A stretch of 64,000 nt of DNA from Fibrisoma limi BUZ 3 (GCF_000296815.2 NZ_CAIT01000006.1:1961212-2025211), one strand, 5' to 3'; positions 52,476 through 62,961 are shown, counted from the first letter of the stretch. Notes: generated from the sequence alone by a model not told the origin. Translations and numbers: made by a program.

Positions 52476-52513
52476 TTTCCCACGGCGTTTGTGCTCAATA
52501 GCGCCGTGGGAAA
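52476..52513 (+). terminator. Hairpin terminator after the Ldh-family gene
   Basis: TTTCCCACGGCG (52476-52487) pairs perfectly with CGCCGTGGGAAA (52502-52513), loop 14 bases, 9 bases after the stop. The T-run is weak on the plus strand. Confidence 0.65.
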
Positions 52514-52553
52514 TTAACCGTTGGCAACATAAAAACCTGTTTGGTTTCTTATG

Positions 52554-52561
52554 TACATTTG
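52554..52561 (+). promoter_or_regulatory. Bacteroidota -7 promoter element for the repeat protein gene
   Basis: TACATTTG, an exact TAnnTTTG match, lies 22 bases before the start at 52584. No -33 TTTG at the standard distance is clear. Confidence 0.45.
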
Positions 52562-52583
52562 AGCGTGTTTTTACCCACCGTTT

Positions 52584-55500
52584 ATGCGCCTTCTTTACTC
52601 GTTGCTTACTGTACTTGGTACAGCCGTTTCCGTTTTTGCCCAGTCTTCTCCTCCTTACCTTCAGATCATCAGTAACAGCCCCGTCTGCGAAGGGCAATCA
52701 TTCCGAATGTATGCGACGTACCAGTCCTTTCCGACCGGTACGACAACCAGTTTCCGCTGGTCCGGGCCGAATGGTTTTACCAGTGAAGGTAGCTCTACGT
52801 TGAATAACATCATTGCCTCACCAGCAACGGCCGGCGTTTATTCAGTAACAATGACGTATTCCGGTACGGCGAATGGTACGGCTACGGCTTCAACTACGGT
52901 AGCACTCGGCCTATCCAAACCTGAAGCCTACGTCACGTATTTCTCGAATGGCTTTCAGAACTGGAGCCCCTCGTATTCCATATGCAGCCCGACGAGCTTA
53001 TCGCTGACCGCATTTCCCGATCGGGCGTGGAGTTTGAACCCGGCAACGTATCGGTGGACCGGGCCGAACGGCTTCACCAGCGATGAACAGCGACCCGTTG
53101 TACCCCAGGTCGTTGCGGGGCTTTACATCGTCGAAGCTACGTATCCGGGCAACTGCGGCACCGCCAAAGACACGGTTACGATTTCTAATTTTTCTCCATC
53201 GGCCTATATTAACACCCTCACGGTCGAGCCAACTCCAAAGTTTACCACGGTGGTATGTCCTGGTGAGGCTATCAGCTTTCAGGCTGCCCTATCCTTTATC
53301 CCTCAGGGTGCCACCACATCGTATCAGTGGAGCGGACCTAACGGCTTCACCAGCAACGCCCAAAGTTTTACGCTCACCAACACCACAGCCGCGATGAGCG
53401 GCACCTACAGCGTAACGGTCACCATCTCAGGCACCTGCTCCGGAACAGCGACCGCATCCCGCGCCATCACTATTGATACACCAACGGTCTGGGCTTACAT
53501 TCTTAGCGGCAACACCATATACACAAACCCGACACTATGCCCCAGTAGCAATTTTGTGGTGTTTGCGTCCAGTTCTTCTGGCGCCGGGACGTATCAATGG
53601 TCCGGCCCGAATGGATTTACGAGCAATACGGCCAGCACAACCCTAACGAATGCCAATACAACCATGACCGGAGTGTACAGCGTCACGGCGACGTTTCCCG
53701 GCGGCTGCACCAATACAGCGTCAACAACGGTAACAATTGGTACACCCTCAGTACAAATTTTCGGCAATTCCTATATCAGTCAGGGCGACAATATTCAGTT
53801 ATCAGCACAATCCAGCGGTAATACAACGGCCACGTATCAGTGGTCCGGACCGAATGGATTTACCAGTAGTAACCAGAGCTTTACCCTCGCTAACGCCACA
53901 ACGGCCATGACCGGAACGTACAGCGTAACCGCTACCTTCAGCGGGAACTGTTCCGGCACGGCCATCGCTTTTTATTTTGTCAATGTTGTTACGCCCTCGG
54001 TTACTATATATAGCTCCGAAAACGGACGACTACAGTCTGTAAGGGGCACATCCTGCCCCGGCAGTTCACCAGAGCTGATGGCAAGCGCATCATCGCCCAA
54101 TGCTACGTTCCGATGGAGTGGCCCCAATGGATTTGCCAGCACAGCCAGAAGTTTCACGCTCGCCAATGTCACCCCAGCCATGGCTGGCATTTACAGCGTG
54201 ACAGCTACCTTCAGCAGTGGAGCTACGGCCACATCATCCTTCACATTTACGGTTGGAACGCCGTCTGTTTACGTCTCTGGCTTTATACCGACATCTAACA
54301 TCAGCAACCGGATTTTTTGCCCTGGCAGCACATTTCAACTTAGGCCAACGACCGGGGCAACAAGTTATCAATGGAGTGGACCGAACGGATTTACCAGTAC
54401 GTCAGCAAACCCGGCGTTGACAAATGCTACACCGGCCATGAGTGGAACGTATAGCGTAACAGCTACATTCGCGGGTGGCTGCTCCAATGTCGGTTCAACC
54501 AGCATAACCGTCGGAACGCCAATCGTACAAATTTACAGTGATGCGTACAATCTTGCGTTGGGCGGTTCATTTCAGTTAACCGCCTATCCTGAACCAAACG
54601 TTCCGGCTACGTATCAATGGAGTGGCCCCGACGGATTTACCAGTTCAGCCCAGAGCTTCACCCTCAACAATGCCACCGCGGCCATGGCTGGCACCTACAG
54701 CGTGACGGCTACGTTCAGTGGAGACTGTTCCGGAGCGTCAACGGCTTCCCAGAACGTGTTCGTCCGATTGCCCTATGTCATCGTGACGGGTAAAGACCAC
54801 CTTCGGGTATCCCAAAGCTACGGGACCTATTGCCCGGGCAGTTCTGTGGAGCTAACAGCCGAACCAACGCCCCCAAGCGCCACGGCTACGTTCCGGTGGA
54901 GTGGCCCCAATGGATTCGCCAGCACCGGGAAACGGGTTACGTTAGCGAATCTAACCTCCACCCTGTCCGGGGTATACAGCGTAACGGCAACTTTTCCGGA
55001 CGGAACTACGAGAACCGGAACCTTTCAGATGACCGTTTCTCCTCCTTCCATATACTTTACAAAAGAACCTGTTGCCTGTCCGGGCAGTCCGCTCGTACTA
55101 TCGGTCAGTAATTCGGTCTCGGCCCCAGCCAGCTATCAATGGAGCGGGCCGAACGGATTTACCAGCAACGCCCAAAGCGTCACCTTACCCAATGCCACCG
55201 CGGCCATGACCGGCACTTACAGCGTAACGGCTACCTTAACCGGCGTTTGTACCGGCACGGCCTCTACCTCAGGTCTTGCCCGGGTTGGGTTGCCCATGCT
55301 GACGCTTACAGGTCAGAGTCCTGAAGGAAATTCATGGACCAATTATTTCTGCCCGGGTTCGTCGTTTAGTATCCAGCCTCTGTTTTCCAGCTTTTCGCCG
55401 GATAAGCCCCCCGGCACCACAATCAGCTATCGGTGGACAGGTCCCAATGGGTTCACCAGCACCGACAAACGCCCGACCATAGCAACGCCTACTACAGCCG

Positions 55501-57245
55501 CGATGGGTCTGTATAGCCTGACCGCCATCGTAACCGGCGAATGCAGTGGTGAGTATACAGCCTCGACCGATATTCAGATTACCAAACCAGTGGTTACAGT
55601 AGCCACGGCTCCAGTACAGGGCATTGCATCAATTGATGGTACGTATTGTGAAGGCACAACCGTCCTGATCGGCACCTATAGTCGCAATTACAAGGCAATT
55701 CCCACGGCCTTTCGCTGGAGCGGTCCAAATGGCTTTACCAGTACGGAAGATACGGTAACTGTGAGTAACCTGACGCCAGCCATGGCCGGGGTGTACAGCG
55801 TCACGGTAACCTACGAAGGCCAATGCGCCAGCCAGCGGGTTGGTTTTACGTATGTTGACGTAGCAACGCCAAAAACTGAAATTGGGCTGTTTAGCGAAAA
55901 CAATGGTGGCAGTTTATTCTCCTTTCCCCTTTGCCCGGGCAACCGCTACAATTTATCCGCCCAAGCCAGAGCCAGCAATGTCAACGAGATGTGGTTGACC
56001 AATACCTACGAGTGGACCCTGCCGAACGGCACCACCGCAACCGGACCAAGGGTATTGATCAACGGCGCAACTACGGCTGACGCCGGGCGTTATATTTTAA
56101 AAACAACCTATACAAATGGCTGTTCCGGCATCTCGCTCGATACCATGGACATCAATGTAGGGCTGCCCACACCTCGGCTATCGACAGACCGCGATTTCAT
56201 CGCCAACGGGCGATCCACCTTGCTTTATTCCATTGATTGTACTGACCAGAACACGGTATGGTCTGATGGGCAAATCGGCTCATCGATCGTGGTGGCGCCC
56301 ACGCAGACTACCAGTTACACGGCTGTTTGCCAGGCCGACGGTTGTAGCAGTCAGCCCTCAGCCCCGCTAACCATACGGGTAAGCGACCGCCCCGAAGCCG
56401 ACCTGAGCCTGCAGATGGCCGTGAGCAGTCGATCGCCGGAGGTAAACAAGCCGCTCACCGTTCGGCTGTCCGTGGTTAACAGCAGTACCCTATCGACCAG
56501 CAACGTGCAGGTAAGAAGTCGGCTACCGGCAGCGCTGAGTGTCGTGAATGCCGGCTCCATGCAGGTCGACAACAACGTTCTCACCGGCACCTTGGCAAGC
56601 ATTCCGGCCAACGGAAAGTCGGATCTGACGTTTGACGTAGCGCCTGCATTGGCGGGGGCTATTCAACTGGCGGCTCAGATCACGGCCTCCGACAACCCCG
56701 ACCCGGATTCAGCCCCCGACAATGGCACCAACAATGGTCAGGACGACGTAGCCTGGGTAACCCTGCGTACGCAGCAATACGGCCCGGAGGTGAGCGTATC
56801 CCCCGAACCGGCTCCGGCCCCGCTTCCCCGCCCGGTTGTATCCAGTGTTAGTTTACCGTTTGGCAAGGTCGATCTAAGCCTGGCGCTGGCGGTCAGCAAC
56901 CCGATTCCCCGCCCAGATGAGATTATTACGGTTACGATCCTGCTGAACAACGTCGGCAATCGCGACCTGCTCAGCCCCGACGTTACGTGTGAGCTACCGG
57001 CAGGCTTATCGTTTGTCGACAGCAACAACCTGACTGCATCCGGTCAGCAGGTAACACTGGCGGGTGGGAAGTACTACCAGCAGTGGCCACGCCTGTTTAC
57101 CTTTCGTGCCAGAGCAACCGGCCCCGTCACTGAGCCAATCAAGGCACGTATCAGCCATTGCGACTGGGACGACGTCGATTCGGACCCGACCAACGGCTTC
57201 GATACGGGCGAAGACGATACGGCTCAGATTAGGCTTCGGGTAAGG
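52584..57245 (+). CDS. Giant secreted protein with WSGPNGFTS repeats and DUF11 domains
   Basis: A 1554-residue surface or secreted protein (stop codon at 57246-57248). After a signal peptide (cleaved near F-A-Q-S-S) come 12 Ig/PKD-like repeats plus one divergent copy. Each is 80-100 residues and centred on a motif near YQWSGPNGFTS followed by A-M-x-G-x-Y-S-V-T-A-T-F-x-G-x-C. First motif positions along the DNA are about 52758, 53053, 53327, 53603, 53840, 54115, 54373, 54610, 54895, 55140, 55434 and 55718, with the weak copy near 56012. Many repeats keep Cys near both ends, suggesting a disulfide per unit. Residues about 1272-1395 and 1428-1554 are two DUF11-like domains. No type IX sorting domain is visible at the C-terminus. 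A role in adhesion or as a stalk is inference. Confidence 0.9.
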
Positions 57246-57345
57246 TAAACCTGTACGATTAGAACAATTACTACACTAAAGTAGAAGGCTATTTGGCCTT
57301 TAAGCACTTTTGCCATATATTGTTCCCCAAAAACACTCACCGACC

Positions 57346-58857
57346 ATGATGTCACAAACTCAGACGCTTGGAATGACTCGATCGGGAATGACCCAATCAG
57401 GAATGACCCAGTCGCAGGGACAGACCACCAACTTTTCGTTCGGCGATTATCAAATCGAGAACTTTTTCGATGAGATGTTCGCGGGCGACAGTCAGGTGCG
57501 GCCCGGCTATGGTCCTTTCCGGCAGCGCGTTGAGCAACTGACTCGTGAGGAACTGATCAGTCGGCAACATGCCGCCGAACGGGCGCTGATGAGCATGGGC
57601 ATTACGTTCAACGTGTACTCCGAAGGCGAGGGTACTGAGCGGATTATGCCCATCGATATCATCCCGCGCATTATCGAATCGGCCGAATGGAACCAGCTTG
57701 AACTGGGTCTTGTCCAACGGATTAAGGCGCTCAATATGTTCATTGACGATGTCTACAATGAGCAGCGCATCCTGAACGATGGCGTCGTGCCGCGCGACCT
57801 GATTGAATCCAGCAAGTGTTTTCTGCCGCCCTGTATCGGCCTGAAACCACCCAAAGACATCTGGTGTCATATCACCGGCACGGACCTGATCCGGGGCGAC
57901 GATGGCCAGTTTATGGTGCTGGAAGATAACTTACGGTGCCCATCGGGCGTATCCTACATGCTCGAAAACCGGGAACTGACCAAACAGACCTTTCCGGAAG
58001 TCCTGGCCCAGACGGGCGTCCGGCCCGTTTCCGACTATCCGACGCGGCTCCTCCAGTTGCTTCAGTACATTGCCGACCGCCCCAAACCAACCGTAGTGGT
58101 GTTAACCCCAGGTATCTACAACTCAGCTTATTTTGAGCATTCTTACCTCGCCCAGCAGATGGGCGTTGAGCTCGTCGAAGCCAGCGACCTGGTCGTATCG
58201 GGCGGGTACGTGAAGATGCGGACCACCAAAGGCTTCCAGATCGTAGACGTGATCTACCGACGTATCGACGATACGTTCCTCGACCCAAAAACCTTTAATC
58301 CCGATTCACTGATCGGCGTCCCCGGCATTTTCGACGTGTACAAAAAAGGCCGCGTGGCCCTGGCCAATGCTCCCGGTACGGGCGTCGCCGACGACAAGGT
58401 GATTTATGCGTACGTACCACGCATCATCAAGTATTACCTCAACGAGGAGCCCATCATCCAGAACGTCAAAACCTACATTTGCCGCGAGCCCGAGGATTGT
58501 GAGTACGTACTGGAGAACATTGCCGACCTGGTCGTGAAGGAAGCCAACGAAGCCGGTGGCTACGGTATGCTGATCGGACCTAAAGCAACCAAGGAAGAAC
58601 ACGATGCCTTTCGGGAGAAAATCCGGGCTAATCCGCGTAACTACATTGCCCAGCCAACGATCTCACTCTCGAGGGTACCGTGTATTGTAGGCGGACACGC
58701 TGAAGGTCGGCACGTTGACCTGCGCCCGTACATCCTGTATGGCGACGGCGTGAACGTAATTCCAGGCGGTCTGACACGCGTGGCGCTTCGGAAAGGATCG
58801 CTCGTTGTGAACTCATCGCAGGGCGGGGGCGGCAAGGATACGTGGGTCCTTTATTAA
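57346..58857 (+). CDS. Circularly permuted ATP-grasp type 2 protein
   Basis: A 503-residue cytoplasmic enzyme of the circularly permuted ATP-grasp family (formerly DUF404/DUF407). The start at ATG 57346 is followed by a short repetitive leader (M-T-R-S-G-M-T-Q-S-G-M-T-Q-S). The core has R-P-G-Y-G-P-F-R, FNVYSEGEGTERIMPIDIIP, the ligand region FMVLEDNLRCPSGVSYMLEN, YRRIDDTFLDP, GYGMLIGPKA, GRHVDLRPYILYG and the terminal GGGGKDTW. These proteins are thought to form peptide or amide bonds, usually beside an alpha-E-domain gene and a transglutaminase gene. Neither follows here; the next gene is a glycosyltransferase. Substrate unknown. Confidence 0.92.
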   Translation: MMSQTQTLGMTRSGMTQSGMTQSQGQTTNFSFGDYQIENFFDEMFAGDSQVRPGYGPFRQRVEQLTREELISRQHAAERALMSMGITFNVYSEGEGTERIMPIDIIPRIIESAEWNQLELGLVQRIKALNMFIDDVYNEQRILNDGVVPRDLIESSKCFLPPCIGLKPPKDIWCHITGTDLIRGDDGQFMVLEDNLRCPSGVSYMLENRELTKQTFPEVLAQTGVRPVSDYPTRLLQLLQYIADRPKPTVVVLTPGIYNSAYFEHSYLAQQMGVELVEASDLVVSGGYVKMRTTKGFQIVDVIYRRIDDTFLDPKTFNPDSLIGVPGIFDVYKKGRVALANAPGTGVADDKVIYAYVPRIIKYYLNEEPIIQNVKTYICREPEDCEYVLENIADLVVKEANEAGGYGMLIGPKATKEEHDAFREKIRANPRNYIAQPTISLSRVPCIVGGHAEGRHVDLRPYILYGDGVNVIPGGLTRVALRKGSLVVNSSQGGGGKDTWVLY

Positions 58858-58900
58858 ACGGAGTCTTATTCATTGGCCGGTGTTTGTGGCCCGGGAGAGT

Positions 58901-58908
58901 TATCTTTG
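58901..58908 (+). promoter_or_regulatory. Possible -7 promoter element before the GT2 gene
   Basis: TATCTTTG matches TAnnTTTG and lies 25 bases before the TTG codon at 58933. The upstream spacing to a TTTG is shorter than usual, so support is modest. Confidence 0.35.
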
Positions 58909-58932
58909 CCGGCTCACTACCACTATGCTATT

Positions 58933-59913
58933 TTGCTTGATCTCAGCATTATCATTGTCAATTACAAAACTCCCCAGTTAATTCTGAACTGCCTGGCGTC
59001 CGTTTACGCCCATACGTCAGGCATCAATGTCGAGGTCATCATCGTTGACAACCAGTCGAACGACGACAGTAAGGCTATTATTCAGCAGGCGTATCCAACT
59101 GTCCGCTGGTTCGACATGGGCTATAACGCCGGATTTGCCCGTGCCAATAACCTGGGCATCAAACACGCTCAGGGCCGGAATGTCCTGCTATTAAACTCTG
59201 ATACGCTCCTGCTCGATAATCTGCTGGCCCGGTGCGTTCGGGTGCTCGACGAAAACCCCGACGTAGCAGCCGTTGGCGCCCACCAATTGAGCCGCGACCG
59301 GCAACTCCGGCCTAACCTCTACACTACCTTCGGGCAGATGCGCCGGGCGTTTTACATCATTCCCATTACGCCGTTTTTTCAAAAGCTGCTTTACCGCTTC
59401 GTTCCCGACACACAGTATGCCGACCCAAGTCAGGTAGACTGGTTATCCGGTGCGTTTCTGATGACCCGCCCATCGACGATTGCCCGGGCGGGTGGGCTGG
59501 ACGAAAGCTTTTTTATGTACGGTGAAGATGTAGAATGGGGGCATCGGCTCGGCCAGCAGGGGCGAATGCTGTTACTGCCCGATGCCGCTTTTGTCCACCT
59601 CGAATACGGCAGCAGTACGGACTACCAGCAACATGAGGTTACGTACATCAATCGCTTCAAGCCCCAGGTACAGGTATCACAATTGCTCTGGATTCGGAAA
59701 CAATACGGGGCCGGCGCTTACCTGTTGCTGATGCTGCACTACGTAACGATGATTCCCATCGTTTTTCTGTGGAAAATGGCCGTGAACCTTCGTAACCGAC
59801 AACCACTGTTTAGTGAACTGGAAAACCAGCGGGCATTTGCCCAACAGGTCCGGATCTTCCTTCGTTTTTTCTGGCAGACGCTGTTTAACCGACCTGGGTT
59901 TTACAAGGTTTGA
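58933..59913 (+). CDS. Family 2 glycosyltransferase
   Basis: A GT-A-fold glycosyltransferase of about 326 residues. The start is uncertain: there is no in-frame ATG. A TTG at 58933 yields M-L-D-L-S-I-I-I-V-N-Y-K-T, where such proteins usually begin; TTG codons at 58906 and 58873 are alternatives. Motifs: VEVIIVDNQSNDDSKAI, N-A-G-F-A-R-A-N-N, the metal-binding LLLNSDTLL (D-x-D-like), W-L-S-G-A-F-L-M-T-R, FFMYGEDVEWGHRLGQQGR with acceptor-site acids, and a hydrophobic C-terminal helix about 265-290 (YLLLMLHYVTMIPIVFLW) for membrane contact. It resembles rhamnosyl or capsule/lipopolysaccharide transferases. Acceptor and sugar unknown; it may modify a surface glycan near the secreted proteins encoded around it. 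Confidence 0.88.
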   Translation: MLDLSIIIVNYKTPQLILNCLASVYAHTSGINVEVIIVDNQSNDDSKAIIQQAYPTVRWFDMGYNAGFARANNLGIKHAQGRNVLLLNSDTLLLDNLLARCVRVLDENPDVAAVGAHQLSRDRQLRPNLYTTFGQMRRAFYIIPITPFFQKLLYRFVPDTQYADPSQVDWLSGAFLMTRPSTIARAGGLDESFFMYGEDVEWGHRLGQQGRMLLLPDAAFVHLEYGSSTDYQQHEVTYINRFKPQVQVSQLLWIRKQYGAGAYLLLMLHYVTMIPIVFLWKMAVNLRNRQPLFSELENQRAFAQQVRIFLRFFWQTLFNRPGFYKV

Positions 59914-59971
59914 CGCACCGAAAATGTTCGTATTGACAGTACCCTAGAATAAACAACACAGACGTACCGGT

Positions 59972-60006
59972 TTGATGATTTCTGGCGTTAAACGAGAAAT
60001 CATCAA
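59972..60006. repeat. Perfect inverted repeat directly before a start codon
   Basis: TTGATGATTTCT (59972-59983) and AGAAATCATCAA (59995-60006) form a perfect 12-base stem with an 11-base loop, ending 3 bases before ATG 60010. It could sequester the start in mRNA or be a dyad operator. Confidence 0.75.
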
Positions 60007-60009
60007 CGT

Positions 60010-62871
60010 ATGAAATTTTTCTACACCCTCGGACTGGGCATACTTGGCTTGTGTTTGCTATGTCCTGTCTACACCTATGCAACGCACGTGCGGGCGGGGG
60101 AAATCACGACCCGTCGCTTATCGCCTACCTCGCTCACCTATGAGATTACCCTGACAGCTTACTTTGACGAACAAAATGGTCGTTTAGCCAGTGATGGTCA
60201 GGGTTTTGTTCCTTTTTGTTTCGGCGACGGAACCACCCAGGAAGTTCCCCGCAGCGTTCGTCAACCCATTGGTTTTGGCTCATCCCTGAATATCTACCGG
60301 GTTACGCACACGTTTTCTGGGCCAGGTACCTACACCATCGGCGTACAGATTATCAACCGAAATGAGAATACGAAAAACCTGCCGCCAGCATCGGCAAGCA
60401 TAAGCTTTTACGTCTCGACGACGATTGTGATCAACCCGGCTTTGCAGATCAACTCCACGCCGGTGATGCTCAACCCGCCCCTGGACTCAGCCCGCGTCGG
60501 CCAGCGCTTCTGCCACAACCCGGCCGCTTTTGACATCGATGGCGACAGCCTCGCCTACCGACTCAGCGTTCCCAAAGATGCGCCGGGAAACCCATGCATT
60601 AGCCGAAATTACCCGAACTATCAGAATCCCACGCAATACAGTCGCACGAGTGAGTCAGGGGGGCCAGCCTCCTTCTCGATCAACGCCAGCACGGGCGAAC
60701 TCTGCTGGGACGCCCCCGGCGAGGAAGGCCAGTACAACTTCGCCTTCATCGTCGAGGAGTGGCGTAACGGCGTTTTGATCGGCGAGATCACCCGCGACAT
60801 GCAGATCATCGTCGTCGACCAGCCCAACCGCAGACCCCAGATCCAGCCCCTGGCCGAGCTGTGCGTCGAGGCCGGCACACTCATCAACCAGACCATCACC
60901 GCCACCGACCCCGACGGACACCGCGTCATCATCACCGCCTTCGGGGGGCCCTTCAACACCGGACCCGACAACCAGCCCCTGCCCAACGGCCAGCTCGTGC
61001 CGCCCGCCTACGCCCGACTGCTCAACGGCGGCATCGTCCAGAACCAGCCCGCCCAGGCCACCTTCTCCTGGCAGACCAACTGCAACCAGCTCCGCGATGA
61101 GCCCTACGACATCACCCTCAAGGTCACCGATGTGCCACCCCGACCCATCGCCGGGCTGGTCTCCTTCCAGACCCTGCGCATCCGACTGATTGGACCCGCC
61201 GTCCAGGGACTCACCGCCCGACCCACCGCCCAGGCCAGCCGACGCGCCGTGCTGCTCAACTGGCAGGCCTACACCTGCGGGGCTCAGGGCACCCAGCTCA
61301 TCGTCTACCGCAAGGAGGGCTGTGACCCTGACAACATACCCCCCTGCACCACCGGAGCACCCCCCGGCTACGTCGAGGTCGCCCGCCTGCCCCAGTCGGC
61401 CACCACCTACACCGACACGGCCGCCCTGCGCCGGGGCATCGGCTACGCCTACCGCATCGTCGCCCGCTACCCCGGCGCCAACGGCGGCTTCAGCGTGGCC
61501 TCCACCCAGCAGTGCCTGGAGCTGCCCCTGCTGGCCCCGGTCATCACCCAGGTGACGGTCGACTCCACCGGCTCACCCACCAGCCGCCCCGCCGGCCAGA
61601 TCACCGTCCGCTGGAGCCGGCCCCTGGGCCTGCAACCCGGCGACCTGGGCGGGCCCTACCAGTACCGCCTGCTGCGGGCCGAGGGCCTGACGGGCACGGC
61701 CTTCACCCCCGTCGCCACCATCAACACCAGCCTGGCGCCCGGGGCCGCCGACACGGTCTTCGTCGACCGCACGGCGGGGCTGAACACCCAGGCCCAGGCC
61801 TACCGCTATCAGTTGGAGTTCTACTACACCAGCAACGGGCAGCTCACCCGGCTCGACGCCACCGAGCCCGCCAGCAGCGTGCGGCTGAGCGTGACGGCCG
61901 GCCAGCGCCAGCTCAGCCTGAGCTGGCAGGCCAGCGTGCCCTGGTCCAACCAGAACCAGACCCACCGCATCTACCGCAGCCGCACGGGCCCCAACGGCCC
62001 CTTCAACCTGATCGCCGAGGTGGCCGTGCAGGGGCCGGCCTCCTTCACCTTTGTCGATACCGGCTCCGACACCTTTGCCCAGGATGGCCTCAGCAGCGGA
62101 CCGCTGTCGGCCGACTCGAGCTACTGCTACCGGGTGCTGACCCGGGGCCGCTACGCCGATGCGCGGCTGGCAGGCTTTGGCCTGCTGGAGAACTACAGCC
62201 AGATCCAGTGTGCTTCGCCCATCGACTCGACGCGCCCCTGTGCGCCCGCCCTGCGGGTGGACTCGCTGGACTGCGCCAGTCTGAGCCCGGAGAGTCTGTG
62301 CAACCAGACGAGCTTTGTCAACCGCCTGACCTGGCAGCTGCAGGCGGCCCCCAACTGTGATGTGGGGGTGGTGCGCTACCGCATCTACTACGCCCGCTAC
62401 GAGCAGGACGAGTTGCGTCGGCTGGACAGCGTGGCAGCCCCGGGGGCGTTGTACGAGCATGGGGGGCTGAGCACGGTGGCGGGCTGCTACCAGGTGAGTG
62501 CGGTGAGTCGGCGGGGGCTGGAGAGTGCGCTCTCCAACCGGGTGTGCGTCGATGCGTGCCCGGCGCTGGTCTTGCCCAACGTGTTCACGCCCAACGGGGA
62601 TGGCAAGAACGATGTGTTTGCGCCCTTGCGGTGTGCGCGGTTTGTGGAGTCGGTGGAGCTGGAGGTCTTCAACCGGTGGGGGGCCCGGGTGTACCGGGGC
62701 TCGGGGGCGGTGCTGAGCTGGGATGGCCGCTCGAGTAGCGGTGAGGAGCTGAGCAGCGGGTTGTACTACTACCAGGTCAGGGTGCGGTATGCGGTGGTGG
62801 ACCGCAACGCCCCCCCGCAGGTGCTCAAGGGCTGGGTGCAGCTCATCCGGGATGGTGTATCGATGAGATAG
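60010..62871 (+). CDS. Secreted multidomain protein with T9SS type B (CHU_C) sorting domain
   Basis: A 953-residue cell-surface or secreted protein. A signal peptide (1-24, ending V-Y-T-Y-A) is followed by a conserved opening T-H-V-R-A-G-E-I-T-T-R-R-L-S-P-T-S-L-T-Y-E-I-T-L-T-A-Y-F-D-E and PKD/cadherin-like domains with A-F-D-I-D-G-D-S-L-A-Y and T-A-T-D-P-D-G-H-R motifs. Fibronectin-III-like units occupy about 400-830. The C-terminal domain has LPNVFTPNGDGKNDVF, FNRWGARVY and SGLYYYQVRVRY, the gliding-motility/type IX type B sorting signature. From about 60640 onward the DNA is markedly more GC-rich than before. The next gene is a close paralogue sharing near-identical blocks. Confidence 0.93.
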   Translation: MKFFYTLGLGILGLCLLCPVYTYATHVRAGEITTRRLSPTSLTYEITLTAYFDEQNGRLASDGQGFVPFCFGDGTTQEVPRSVRQPIGFGSSLNIYRVTHTFSGPGTYTIGVQIINRNENTKNLPPASASISFYVSTTIVINPALQINSTPVMLNPPLDSARVGQRFCHNPAAFDIDGDSLAYRLSVPKDAPGNPCISRNYPNYQNPTQYSRTSESGGPASFSINASTGELCWDAPGEEGQYNFAFIVEEWRNGVLIGEITRDMQIIVVDQPNRRPQIQPLAELCVEAGTLINQTITATDPDGHRVIITAFGGPFNTGPDNQPLPNGQLVPPAYARLLNGGIVQNQPAQATFSWQTNCNQLRDEPYDITLKVTDVPPRPIAGLVSFQTLRIRLIGPAVQGLTARPTAQASRRAVLLNWQAYTCGAQGTQLIVYRKEGCDPDNIPPCTTGAPPGYVEVARLPQSATTYTDTAALRRGIGYAYRIVARYPGANGGFSVASTQQCLELPLLAPVITQVTVDSTGSPTSRPAGQITVRWSRPLGLQPGDLGGPYQYRLLRAEGLTGTAFTPVATINTSLAPGAADTVFVDRTAGLNTQAQAYRYQLEFYYTSNGQLTRLDATEPASSVRLSVTAGQRQLSLSWQASVPWSNQNQTHRIYRSRTGPNGPFNLIAEVAVQGPASFTFVDTGSDTFAQDGLSSGPLSADSSYCYRVLTRGRYADARLAGFGLLENYSQIQCASPIDSTRPCAPALRVDSLDCASLSPESLCNQTSFVNRLTWQLQAAPNCDVGVVRYRIYYARYEQDELRRLDSVAAPGALYEHGGLSTVAGCYQVSAVSRRGLESALSNRVCVDACPALVLPNVFTPNGDGKNDVFAPLRCARFVESVELEVFNRWGARVYRGSGAVLSWDGRSSSGEELSSGLYYYQVRVRYAVVDRNAPPQVLKGWVQLIRDGVSMR

Positions 62872-62897
62872 GAAGGAAGGGGGAGAAAGGAGGAAAG

Positions 62898-62961
62898 GGA
62901 GGAGAGGAGGAAGGGGAATGCGCTAGTCAACCAGCAAGCACTCCCCTTCCTCCTCTCCTCC
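62898..62961 (+). terminator. Purine/pyrimidine hairpin after the T9SS gene
   Basis: Arms 62898-62921 and 62938-62961 (24 bases) are complementary with one mismatch; the left arm is almost pure purine (G/A) and the right pyrimidine. The loop is 16 bases. It lies 27 bases past the stop and could end transcription, though no T-run follows. Confidence 0.6.

Noticed and set aside
52758..56050. CRISPR-like periodic repeats in the repeat-protein gene
   Set aside because: The period is about 240-300 bases, the repeats are coding and degenerate at the third codon position, and there are no short unique spacers.
61573..62460. Long minus-strand open frame of 295 codons
   Set aside because: It is antisense to the GC-rich part of the T9SS gene, has low-complexity A/G/R/V-rich translation and no recognisable motif; it results from codon bias.
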